64,000 nt of DNA. It comes from Streptomyces koelreuteriae (GTDB lineage: Bacteria; Actinomycetota; Actinomycetes; Streptomycetales; Streptomycetaceae). This document shows positions 24,650 through 32,736 of the stretch, piece by piece. Position 1 is the first letter of the stretch, and each line of letters opens with the position of its first letter. The notes beneath the pieces are model-generated. The model had not been told where the DNA came from. It saw only the letters and a list, made by a program, of their open reading frames with translations, and searched no databases. The position numbers were made by a program, and so were the translations under genes. Location of the stretch: assembly GCF_018604545.1 (NCBI RefSeq), contig NZ_CP075896.1:2728001-2792000 (forward strand), given 5' to 3'.

Positions 24650-25700
24650 GGATCGTCTCCTTCCAGAAGTGGCAGGCCGATCCGCGGCCGGCCAGTTCGC
24701 CGCCGTCCCGCTCGGCGACCGGGTGCAGCGCCGGAATGTCCGTACGGCAGACGTCCTGGGCCTGGGGGCAGCGCGGGTTGAAGGCGCAACCGCTCGGGAT
24801 GCGCAGCAGGTTGGGCGGCAGACCCTTGATCGCGTACAGCTCCTGGCCCTTCTGGTCCAGGCGCGGGATCGAGTCCAGCAGACCCTTGGTGTACGGGTGC
24901 GCGGGCCGCTTGTACAGCTCGTGCACCGGGGCGGTCTCCACGATCCGGCCCGCGTACATCACCGCGATCTTGTCCGCGACGTCGGCGACGACGCCGAGGT
25001 CGTGGGTGATCAGGATGAGGCCCATGTTGTACTCGCGCTGCAGCTCCGCCAGCAGGTCCATGACCTGGGCCTGGACCGTCACGTCGAGCGCCGTGGTCGG
25101 CTCGTCGGCGATGATCAGGTCCGGCTCCAGGGCGAGCGCCATCGCGATCATGATGCGCTGGCGCATACCGCCGGAGAACTGGTGCGGGTAGTCGCTGACG
25201 CGCGCCGCGGCGGCCGGGATCTTCACCCGGTCCATGAGCTCGATCGACTTGGCCTTGGCGTCCTTCTTGGACATGCCCTGGTGGACGCGGAACATCTCGC
25301 TGAGCTGGTAGCCCACGGAGAGCACCGGGTTCAGCGAGGAGAGCGCGTCCTGGAAGATCATCGCGATCTTGCTGCCGCGGATCTTCCGCCGCTCCTCGGC
25401 GGACATCTTCAGCATGTCCTGGCCGCGGAAGAGGATCTCCCCCTTGGGGATGCGGCCGGGGGGCATGTCGAGGATGCCCATGATCGCCTGCGCGGTCACG
25501 GACTTGCCGGAGCCGGACTCGCCGAGCACGGCGAGCGTCTCACCGGCGGCGACGGAGTAGTTGACGCCGTTGACGGCCTTGGCGACGCCGTCGCGGGTGC
25601 GGAACTCCACGTGCAGGTCACGGACTTCGAGCAGCGGGCGGCCCGCGTCCCCGGAGCTGTCCGGGGCGGGGCTCCCGGCCGTTTCATCGATGATGGTCAC
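24642..25700 (-). CDS. Oligopeptide/dipeptide ABC importer ATP-binding protein (OppD/DppD type)
   Basis: A 352-residue ATPase, partner of the OppF-type subunit. Walker A is AVLGESGSGKSVTAQA, the signature FSGGMRQRIMIAMALAL, Walker B LIIADEPTTALD, and the switch His is in LITHDLGVVAD. A C-terminal oligo_HPY domain has cysteines in PSGCAFNPRCPQAQDVC. It energises peptide uptake with the two permeases encoded upstream. The GTG start at 25700 follows the OppC-type stop by 11 bases. Confidence 0.95.
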   Translation of the reverse strand: MTIIDETAGSPAPDSSGDAGRPLLEVRDLHVEFRTRDGVAKAVNGVNYSVAAGETLAVLGESGSGKSVTAQAIMGILDMPPGRIPKGEILFRGQDMLKMSAEERRKIRGSKIAMIFQDALSSLNPVLSVGYQLSEMFRVHQGMSKKDAKAKSIELMDRVKIPAAAARVSDYPHQFSGGMRQRIMIAMALALEPDLIIADEPTTALDVTVQAQVMDLLAELQREYNMGLILITHDLGVVADVADKIAVMYAGRIVETAPVHELYKRPAHPYTKGLLDSIPRLDQKGQELYAIKGLPPNLLRIPSGCAFNPRCPQAQDVCRTDIPALHPVAERDGGELAGRGSACHFWKETIHG

Positions 25701-25711
25701 GTACGCCTCCC

Positions 25712-26674
25712 TCAGCGCAGCTTGGGGTCGAGGGCGTTGCGTACCGCATCGCCGAACATCAGGAACGAGAGCACCGTGATCGAGACCATCACCGACGGGA
25801 TGATCAGGGTGTGGGGGGCGATACGGAGCTGCTCACGTCCACGCGCCACGTCGCCGCCCCAGGACACCGCCGTGTCACCGAGACCCACGCCCAGGAAGGA
25901 CAGGGTGGCTTCGGCCGCGATGTAGCCGCCGAGCGCGATGGTCGCCACGACGATGATGGGTGCGAGCGCGTTGGGCAGGATGTGCCGGAACAGGATCCGG
26001 GACGTCGACGCGCCGAGTGCCTTGGCGGCCACCACGTAGTCCGCCTGCTTGATGGTGATCACGGCACCGCGGGCGACGCGGGCGATCTGGGTCCAGCCGA
26101 GGAAGGCGAGGGCCATGATGACGACCCAGACGGTGCGGTTGTCGAAGGAGTTGAGCACGACCAGGGCGCCGAGCAGGAACGGGATGCCGAGGAAGATGTC
26201 GGTCACCCGCGAGAGCAGGGTGTCGGTCCAGCCGCCGAAGTAGCCGGCGACCATGCCGATGAACGTGCCGATGACGGTGACGGCGACGGTGACACCCACG
26301 GCGACGGTGATCGAGGCGCGGGCACCGTAGACGACCCGTGCGTAGATCGAGCGGCCCTGGACGTCGTAGCCGAACCAGTCCGGGGCGAAGAGGTGGCCCC
26401 AGTTCGGCTTGCCGAGGTAGTGCTTGGCGAGGTCGGCGTCGCGCGGCGAGGCGCTGGTGAACAGTCCCGGCCAGATCGACATCACCAGCAGGAACACGAT
26501 CAGCACGGCCGACACCAGGAACAGCGGGTTGCGCCGCAGATCGTGCCAGGCGTCGGACCACAGGCTGCGGGCCTTCTCGGGAGCCGGGCCGGCGTCGGTC
26601 ACGACGACGCCCGCGGTGCTCACGGTGTCACCGGGAAGGGCTTCGACCTTCTTCTCGACGGTTTTGTCAGGCAT
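25712..26674 (-). CDS. Oligopeptide/dipeptide ABC importer permease (OppC/DppC type)
   Basis: A 320-residue permease with six membrane helices: one after a cytoplasmic N-terminus of about 50 residues (PLFLVSAVLIVFLLVMSIWP) and five in the BPD_transp_1 domain (from ASITVAVGVTVAVTVIGTFI). The ATPase-coupling EAA-type loop is KALGASTSRILFRHILPNAL. It forms a heterodimer with the OppB-type protein, whose gene its start overlaps by 8 bases. An N-terminal OppC_N segment is present, as expected for the C subunit. Confidence 0.94.
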   Translation of the reverse strand: MPDKTVEKKVEALPGDTVSTAGVVVTDAGPAPEKARSLWSDAWHDLRRNPLFLVSAVLIVFLLVMSIWPGLFTSASPRDADLAKHYLGKPNWGHLFAPDWFGYDVQGRSIYARVVYGARASITVAVGVTVAVTVIGTFIGMVAGYFGGWTDTLLSRVTDIFLGIPFLLGALVVLNSFDNRTVWVVIMALAFLGWTQIARVARGAVITIKQADYVVAAKALGASTSRILFRHILPNALAPIIVVATIALGGYIAAEATLSFLGVGLGDTAVSWGGDVARGREQLRIAPHTLIIPSVMVSITVLSFLMFGDAVRNALDPKLR

Positions 26675-27596
26675 ACCGGATCCTCGGGTCCAGGACCGCG
26701 TAGAGCAGGTCCACGATCAAGCTGGCAGCGAGGTAGATGAGCACCATCAGCGAGGCGATTCCCACGACCGTGGCGCCCTCGCGACGGCTGAGCGCGTCGT
26801 AGATCTCGATACCGATACCGCGCACGTTGAAGATGCCCTCGGTCACGATGGCGCCGGTCATCAGGCTGCCGATCTCGATACCGAGGAAGGTGACCACGGG
26901 AATCAGCGAGTTGCGCATCAGGTGGACCCCGACGACACGGCGGCGCGGCAGCCCCTTGGCCACGGCGGTGCGGATGTAGTCGGAGCGCAGGTTCTCCGCG
27001 ATCGACGTGCGGGTCAGTCGGGCGACGTAGGCCAGGGAGAGCGACGCCAGTACCGTCGCGGGCAGCGCGAGCTGGCCGAAGTCGGTCGAGTCGGTCACCG
27101 TCGGCGTCGTGACCTGCCACTTGAACGCCAGCAGGTACTGCAGCAGGAAGCCCAGCACGAAGGACGGCATCGAGACGAGGATCAGCGTCAGCGTCAGCAG
27201 GCCGCGGTCCCGCAGCGTGTCGGGGCGCAGGCCGGCGACGACACCGAGGCCGATGCCCACGACCGTGACGAAGGTGAAGGCGAAGATCGTCAGTCTGATC
27301 GTCACCGGGAACGCGTCGGCGATGACGTCCGCGATGGGCCGCTGACTGGCGATCTGGGTACCGAAGTCGCCCTGGAGCAGCCCGGTCATGTAGTTCACGT
27401 ACTGCTGGATGAGCGGCTGATCGAGGCCGAGGTCCTTCTTGATGCTCGCGACCACCGTCGGGTCGTACGCCTGATCCCCCATCATCGCCCGGACGGGATC
27501 GCCGGGCAGGGCGTACATCATGCAGAAGATGAGCAAGGTTGATCCGATGAACACCGGGATCATCTGGAGCAGTCGTCGTGCGACATAGCGCCCCAT
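26667..27596 (-). CDS. Oligopeptide/dipeptide ABC importer permease (OppB/DppB type)
   Basis: A 309-residue permease beginning MGRYVARRLLQMIPVFIGST, the standard OppB/DppB N-terminus, with six helices. The coupling loop is AKGLPRRRVVGVHLMRNSLI. The external loop after helix 1 (ALPGDPVRAMMGDQAYDPTV) carries the family GDP motif. It is the first gene after the binding protein and is separated from it by about 130 bases containing a hairpin. That spacing probably makes the binding protein more abundant than the membrane parts. Confidence 0.94.
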   Translation of the reverse strand: MGRYVARRLLQMIPVFIGSTLLIFCMMYALPGDPVRAMMGDQAYDPTVVASIKKDLGLDQPLIQQYVNYMTGLLQGDFGTQIASQRPIADVIADAFPVTIRLTIFAFTFVTVVGIGLGVVAGLRPDTLRDRGLLTLTLILVSMPSFVLGFLLQYLLAFKWQVTTPTVTDSTDFGQLALPATVLASLSLAYVARLTRTSIAENLRSDYIRTAVAKGLPRRRVVGVHLMRNSLIPVVTFLGIEIGSLMTGAIVTEGIFNVRGIGIEIYDALSRREGATVVGIASLMVLIYLAASLIVDLLYAVLDPRIRYA

Positions 27597-27628
27597 AGGT
27601 GCCTCCGTGAGGGGTTAACGCAGGTGCG

Positions 27629-27658
27629 GGGGCCGTCTCCTGGTCACGAGACGGCCCC
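27629..27658. terminator. Intercistronic hairpin between binding protein and permease genes
   Basis: An 11-bp stem (GGGGCCGTCTC / GAGACGGCCCC) with an 8-nt loop inside the operon. In peptide importers such structures partly terminate or stabilise the upstream message so that the binding protein is made in excess. Confidence 0.7.
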
Positions 27659-27729
27659 ACGCACCTCCCACCGCCACCGAGGGCGGCGGCGGGCTTACGG
27701 CCGAGTGGGAAGAGCCTGCGAGGCTCCTC

Positions 27730-29343
27730 TTACTTGGTGGTGACGGCCCACACTTCGAGGTCACCGTGGAAGTCGACGTTGACGTTGTCGACGTTCTTAC
27801 CGTGGCCGCCGTTGATGCGGTAGTACCAGAGCGGGATGGCCGGCATGTGCTCGACCAGCTTCTTCTCGACCTCCTGGAAGGCCTTCACCGACTCGTCGAG
27901 GGACTTGGCCTTGTCGGCCTCGTTCATCAGCTTGTCGATCTCCTTGTTGGAGAAGCGACCGTTGTTGGCCTCGGCGGTGGTGTGGTACAGCTCCTTCATG
28001 AAGTTGGCGTTGACCGGGTAGTCGGCGACCCAGCCACCGCGGTACATGCCCTTCACCTGGTCGTTGTCACGGGCCTCGAGGTCCGTGGCGAAGTCCGGCT
28101 TGGGGTCGCCGACGCAGTCGACACCGGTGGCCTTGCGGATGGACTCGCAGACCGCGGTCACCCACTCCTTGTGCCCACCGTCGGTGTTGTACTGGACGGT
28201 GAACTTGTTGCCCGGAACGCCACCGCCCTCCTCGATGAGCTGCTTGGCCTTCGTCGGGTTGTACGTGAACACGTCGGTGTCCAGGTTCTGGTTGCCCTTG
28301 ACGCCGGGCGGAGTGAAGGACTCGGCCGGCGTACGGGTGTTGTTCAGAACCGTCTTGGTGATCGTGTTGCGGTCGATCGCCATCGACAGACCCTGCAGGA
28401 CCTTCGGGTCGATGTCCTTGAAGGTCTTGGAGTAGAACGCCGGGGTCAGCGTCTGGATGGCCGCGTACGGCTGCTCGATGGCGCCGTCGCCCAGGTCCTG
28501 CTTGTACTTCGGCAGGTCCGTCGGGCCGACCTGGCGGATCATGTCCAGGTTGCCGGAGACGACGTCCTTGTAGGCGGCCTCGAGCGTCGTGTAGGCCTTG
28601 AACTGGACGCCCTTGTTCTTCGCCTTGTTCGGGCCCTGGTACTCGTCCCAGGCCTTGACCTGGATGAGCTTCTTGTGGTCCCACTTCTCGAACTTGTAGG
28701 GACCGTTGCCGACCGGCTTCTGGCCGAAGGCCTTCGGGTCGTCGTAGAAGACCTTGGGCAGCGGGGCCCACGTGGTGTAGCCGAGCTTGTAGTTGAAGTA
28801 CGGCATCGTGTTCTTCAACTCGATGGTGAAGGTGTGGTCGTCCACGGCCTTCAGACCGGACATGGTCTCGGCCTTCGGGTCACCCTTCTCCGGGTGGACA
28901 TCGTCGTAGCCCTTGATGTCCTGGAACCAGAAGGAGTTCTGCTGGTTGTTCTTGATGTTGGCGTACCAGTTCCAAGCGTCGATGTACGACTTGGAGGTGA
29001 CTTCCTCGCCGTTGTGGAACTTCCAGCCCTTCTTGAGCTTGACCGTCCACGTCTTGGAGTCGTCGGTGGTGACCGACTCCGCGTTCGTGTAGACGATCTC
29101 GCCCTTGGAGTCGAAGTCCAGCAGCTGCGTGAACAGGGACTGGATGACGTACGAGCCGTTGCTCTCGTTGGTGTCAGCCGGGATCAGCGGCTTCTGGGGC
29201 TCACCGACGTCGATCGAGACGTATCCGGCCGGCCCGGAACCCTTGCTGTTCCCCTCGCCGTCACTGTCGCCGCCGCAGGCGGTGGCGGCCAGGGCGACGA
29301 CTATCGCCCCCGCGACCCACTTGGCGCTCCTGGCACCGCGCAT
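27730..29343 (-). CDS. Peptide ABC importer substrate-binding lipoprotein
   Basis: A 537-residue family 5 extracellular binding protein (SBP_bac_5). The lipobox ends at Cys23 (VALAATACGG), so the mature protein is lipid-anchored outside the membrane. Family marks include the N-terminal VSIDVGEPQKPLIPADTNES, WTVKLKKGWKFHNGEEVTSK, GNGPYKFEKWD and the ligand-site region of the C-terminal lobe. It presents oligopeptides or dipeptides to the permeases encoded downstream. ATG 29343 has GGAGGAACCC before it. It is the first gene of the operon. Its gene order (binding protein, B, C, D, F) differs from the bldK order I recall, where a permease precedes the binding protein. Confidence 0.94.
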   Translation of the reverse strand: MRGARSAKWVAGAIVVALAATACGGDSDGEGNSKGSGPAGYVSIDVGEPQKPLIPADTNESNGSYVIQSLFTQLLDFDSKGEIVYTNAESVTTDDSKTWTVKLKKGWKFHNGEEVTSKSYIDAWNWYANIKNNQQNSFWFQDIKGYDDVHPEKGDPKAETMSGLKAVDDHTFTIELKNTMPYFNYKLGYTTWAPLPKVFYDDPKAFGQKPVGNGPYKFEKWDHKKLIQVKAWDEYQGPNKAKNKGVQFKAYTTLEAAYKDVVSGNLDMIRQVGPTDLPKYKQDLGDGAIEQPYAAIQTLTPAFYSKTFKDIDPKVLQGLSMAIDRNTITKTVLNNTRTPAESFTPPGVKGNQNLDTDVFTYNPTKAKQLIEEGGGVPGNKFTVQYNTDGGHKEWVTAVCESIRKATGVDCVGDPKPDFATDLEARDNDQVKGMYRGGWVADYPVNANFMKELYHTTAEANNGRFSNKEIDKLMNEADKAKSLDESVKAFQEVEKKLVEHMPAIPLWYYRINGGHGKNVDNVNVDFHGDLEVWAVTTK

Positions 29344-29903
29344 GGGTTCCTCCTATGAAGTCATTGGTTCACCGCGAAGGGAGCACAGGACAGATCACGG
29401 CGCCCGCCCGTCGCCGGTGCCGGAATTCGTCGAGTGCCCCCGCGCTCGTGAGTCGCGCCGCTGCCGGCTACTGACCCGTACATCCGAGCTCTACGCGCCT
29501 AACTATCTGCCAAACGCCCAGACCGAACCACACTCTCGAGGTCTCGGTTCGATCACAGCTCAAGCCTACTTCTTCCAAAATCCGGACAAAGGGTTTGGTG
29601 AAAGATCCCTGCGAAACGGACTTGTTACACATCTATCGGTGGCTGGTGTCCGCATTCCGGACACAGAGATGAGATAAACGGGTTGCGACTCCCGTGGCTG
29701 CCGTGCAGGGTGCCACCGGCGGCTGTCGCCGTCTCAAGAGGCTTCCGCCGTAAGGCCGTTGACCGGCTCCTGGCTCAGGGCAGGGTGCAGCGCTTTCGCG
29801 ACAGGTTAGTGGGAGCGGGGCGTTCCGCAGTGCTGCGCCGGCCAAATCGAGGGTTTTCCCTCACCCTTGCCTTCGCGTTCCCCCGTCTTTACGACGACCC
29901 TTT
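29344..29903 (-). promoter_or_regulatory. Long intergenic region upstream of the peptide importer operon
   Basis: About 560 bases with no convincing gene. The part nearest the operon (29500-29660) is lower in GC and probably holds its promoter. A 7-bp dyad GTGTCCG-cattc-CGGACAC at 29646-29664 could be an operator. The left-reading strand has only short frames with poor codon bias. The far side ends at the typA terminator. Confidence 0.5.
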
Positions 29904-29951
29904 ACGACGACGCCGGGCACCCCGCTGATGCGGGGTGCCCGGCGTCGTCGT
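29904..29951. terminator. 22-bp perfect terminator hairpin after typA
   Basis: ACGACGACGCCGGGCACCCC plus GC pairs with its exact complement around a TGAT loop. It starts 13 bases beyond the typA stop codon. Confidence 0.92.
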
Positions 29952-29964
29952 GCGGTGAGAGGCG

Positions 29965-31872
29965 TCAGCCGTGCTTGGCGCGGCTCGCGGCGCGGGCGCG
30001 CTCGCGGGCGTCCAGGTTCACCTTGCGGATGCGCACGGCCTCCGGGGTGACCTCGACGCACTCGTCGTCGCGGCAGAACTCCAGGGACTGCTCCAGGGAG
30101 AGCTTGCGCGGCGGGACGATCGCCTCGAACGAGTCGGCCGACGAGGACCGCATGTTCGTGAGCTTCTTCTCCTTGGTGATGTTGACGTCCATGTCGTCGG
30201 CGCGGGAGTTCTCGCCGACGATCATGCCCTCGTACACCTCGGTGCCCGGCTCGGTGAACAGCACGCCGCGCTCCTGGAGGTTGGTCATCGCGAACGCGGT
30301 GACCGCACCGGAGCGGTCGGCGACCAGGGAGCCGTTGTTACGGGTCTGGAGCGCGCCGAACCAGGGCTCGAAGCCCTCGTGGATGGAGTGGCCGATGCCC
30401 GTGCCGCGGGTCTGGGTCAGGAACTCCGTACGGAAACCGATCAGACCGCGGGAGGGGACGACGAACTCCATGCGGACCCAGCCGGAGCCGTGGTTGGACA
30501 TGTTGTCCATGCGGCCCTTGCGGACGCCCATGAGCTGCGTGACGGCGCCCATGTGCTCCTCGGGCACGTCGATCGTCATGCGCTCGACGGGCTCGTGCGT
30601 CTTGCCGTCGACCTCCTTGGTGACGACCTGCGGCTTGCCGATGGTCAGCTCGAAGCCTTCCCGGCGCATGGTCTCGACGAGGATCGCGAGGGCCAGCTCG
30701 CCACGGCCCTGGACCTCCCAGGCGTCGGGGCGCTCGGTGTCCAGCACGCGGAGGCTGACGTTACCGATCAGCTCGCGGTCGAGGCGGTCCTTGACCTGGC
30801 GGGCGGTGACCTTGCGGTCCTTGACGGCGCCCTTGTTGTCGGCGCCCTTGCCGGTGGCACCACGGCCGACCAGCGGGGAGGTGTTGGTGCCGATGACCAT
30901 GGAGATCGCGGGCTGGTCGACCGTGATCAGCGGCAGTGCGACCGGGTTCTCCGGGTCGGCCAGGGTCTCGCCGATCATGATGTCCGGGATACCGGCGACC
31001 GCGCAGATGTCACCGGGGCCGGCCATCTCGGCCGGCTTGCGGGTGAGCGCCTCGGTCATCATCAGCTCGGTGATGCGGACGTTGCTGACGGACCCGTCGC
31101 GCTTCATCCACGCGACCGTCTGGCCCTTGCGCAGCTCGCCCTGCTCGACGCGGAGCAGCGCGATACGGCCGAGGAAGTTGTCGGCGTCCAGGTTGGTGAC
31201 GTGGGCCTGGAGCGGGGCGGCCTCGTCGTACGTCGGCGCCGGGATGTGCTCCAGGATCGTGGAGAAGAACGGCTCCAGGCTGGTGGAGTCGCCCGGGACC
31301 GTGCCGTTGTCGGGCTTGGTCAGCGAGGCGATGCCGTCACGGCCGCAGGCGTAGACGATCGGGAACTCGATCTGCTCCTCGTCGGCGTCCAGGTCGAGGA
31401 AGAGGTCGTACGTCTCGTTGACGACCTCGTCGATCCGGGAGTCCGGGCGGTCCGTCTTGTTGATGCACAGGATGACGGGCAGACGCTGCTGCAGCGCCTT
31501 GCGCAGCACGAAGCGGGTCTGCGGCAGCGGGCCCTCGGAGGCGTCGACGAGCAGGACGACACCGTCGACCATCGACAGACCGCGCTCGACCTCACCGCCG
31601 AAGTCGGCGTGGCCGGGGGTGTCGATGATGTTGATGGTGATGACCTCCCCGCCGTCCTTCGGGTGGTACTTCACCGCCGTGTTCTTGGCCAGGATCGTGA
31701 TGCCCTTCTCACGCTCCAGGTCGTTCGAGTCCATCATGCGGTCGTCGACGCCTTCGAGCTGGTGGGCGGCGAAGGCACCGGCCTGCTTCAGCATGCCGTC
31801 GACGATGGTCGTCTTGCCGTGGTCGACGTGGGCGACGATGGCGACGTTGCGGATGTCGTGGCGCGTGGCCAT
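29965..31872 (-). CDS. typA: Ribosome-associated GTPase TypA/BipA
   Basis: A 635-residue translational GTPase related to EF-G that binds the 70S ribosome and is needed for growth under stress or cold and for ribosome assembly. G1 is [13 protein letters not shown]2 lies in [13 protein letters not shown]3 is [10 protein letters not shown], and G4 is [10 protein letters not shown]. Later EF-G-like domains include [15 protein letters not shown] and the BipA-specific C-terminal domain ([20 protein letters not shown]). ATG 31872 opens [20 protein letters not shown]; longer frames upstream are rejected. In M. tuberculosis typA is next to lpqW, as here where an LpqW-like gene lies just upstream. Confidence 0.97.
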   Translation of the reverse strand: MATRHDIRNVAIVAHVDHGKTTIVDGMLKQAGAFAAHQLEGVDDRMMDSNDLEREKGITILAKNTAVKYHPKDGGEVITINIIDTPGHADFGGEVERGLSMVDGVVLLVDASEGPLPQTRFVLRKALQQRLPVILCINKTDRPDSRIDEVVNETYDLFLDLDADEEQIEFPIVYACGRDGIASLTKPDNGTVPGDSTSLEPFFSTILEHIPAPTYDEAAPLQAHVTNLDADNFLGRIALLRVEQGELRKGQTVAWMKRDGSVSNVRITELMMTEALTRKPAEMAGPGDICAVAGIPDIMIGETLADPENPVALPLITVDQPAISMVIGTNTSPLVGRGATGKGADNKGAVKDRKVTARQVKDRLDRELIGNVSLRVLDTERPDAWEVQGRGELALAILVETMRREGFELTIGKPQVVTKEVDGKTHEPVERMTIDVPEEHMGAVTQLMGVRKGRMDNMSNHGSGWVRMEFVVPSRGLIGFRTEFLTQTRGTGIGHSIHEGFEPWFGALQTRNNGSLVADRSGAVTAFAMTNLQERGVLFTEPGTEVYEGMIVGENSRADDMDVNITKEKKLTNMRSSSADSFEAIVPPRKLSLEQSLEFCRDDECVEVTPEAVRIRKVNLDARERARAASRAKHG

Positions 31873-32015
31873 AAGAAGGCGTACTCCCGGAGTGTGAGGA
31901 ATGCCCTGCGCGGACGTCTGCGGTGCGCGGGCCCTGCCGGGCTGAACGTGCCACGGCCACACCCCATGGTACGGGTGCGCGGCCGTTGGGGTGAGCCGGG
32001 ATACGTCAGTGCAGG

Positions 32016-32639
32016 TCAGAGGTCCTGCGCGGCCTCGGATCCGGCGGGACAGGTCTGCTCGGCGGCGAGCCGGCCGGCCTCTTCGTCCGAGGACATGGAA
32101 CAGGGCAGGAATCCGGCGCCGGTCCCTTCCCAGGTCCGCACATGGCCCTTGGCGGGCTCGCCGTCCCCGCAGGTGTGGGTGAAGTCGGCCTCGACCAGGT
32201 CGATCGCCGCCCACGAGTAGTACGCGCCGAAGTGGTCGCCGGTCGCCGACTCGAAGTAGTGGTCGTCCCGAGGCCGCTCCGTCTCCGACGGGCCCGCGAG
32301 CGGTTCATCGACCTTCAGGTGCTTGCCCAGCGCCTTGATCACACCGGCCGCGTCGGCGCCCTCGGGGGTACCGGTCACCGAAGGCCGGTACACCGTGTCA
32401 CCGACGGGCTCGAGACGGGCCGAGTAGGTGGCGGTCTTCTTCTTGAACCTGATCGGGTCGGACAGCGCGGTCAGCCGCTGCTCCCGGCGGACGCCGGACC
32501 ATGCGTACGTACCGTCCGCGCAGGCCTCGGCCTTGTCCTCCCCGCTGCCGCCGGAGTCCCCCGTGCACGCCGTCAGCCCCGTCATCAGCGCCCCGATGAC
32601 CAGCCCCGTCGCCCAGGTCAGCCGTACTCTGCCGCGCAT
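32016..32639 (-). CDS. Putative lipoprotein of unknown function
   Basis: A 207-residue exported lipoprotein. The signal sequence (LTWATGLVIGALMTGLTAC) ends in a lipobox with Cys25. The mature part begins with a Gly/Ser linker. It has three further cysteines pairing plausibly (EACADGTYAW; FTHTCGDGEP; FLPCSMSSDE and QTCPAGSEA) and no enzymatic motif. It lies between typA and the LpqW-like gene on the same strand, with about 100-bp gaps on either side, and may be transcribed with them. I do not recognise the family. Confidence 0.78.
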   Translation of the reverse strand: MRGRVRLTWATGLVIGALMTGLTACTGDSGGSGEDKAEACADGTYAWSGVRREQRLTALSDPIRFKKKTATYSARLEPVGDTVYRPSVTGTPEGADAAGVIKALGKHLKVDEPLAGPSETERPRDDHYFESATGDHFGAYYSWAAIDLVEADFTHTCGDGEPAKGHVRTWEGTGAGFLPCSMSSDEEAGRLAAEQTCPAGSEAAQDL

Positions 32640-32736
32640 GCGCCGGCCCCGTCCCCCGTGTACGGACGCCAGGGAGCCCGCACCATGATCACTGTCGTGT
32701 TCATGATGCGGGCGCCCCGCGCGGGTGACAAGGGAG

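Noticed and set aside
23501..29343. Naming the peptide importer bldK
   Set aside because: Gene order (binding protein first) and neighbours fit the second, non-bldK importer as I remember it; sequence alone cannot settle the symbol.
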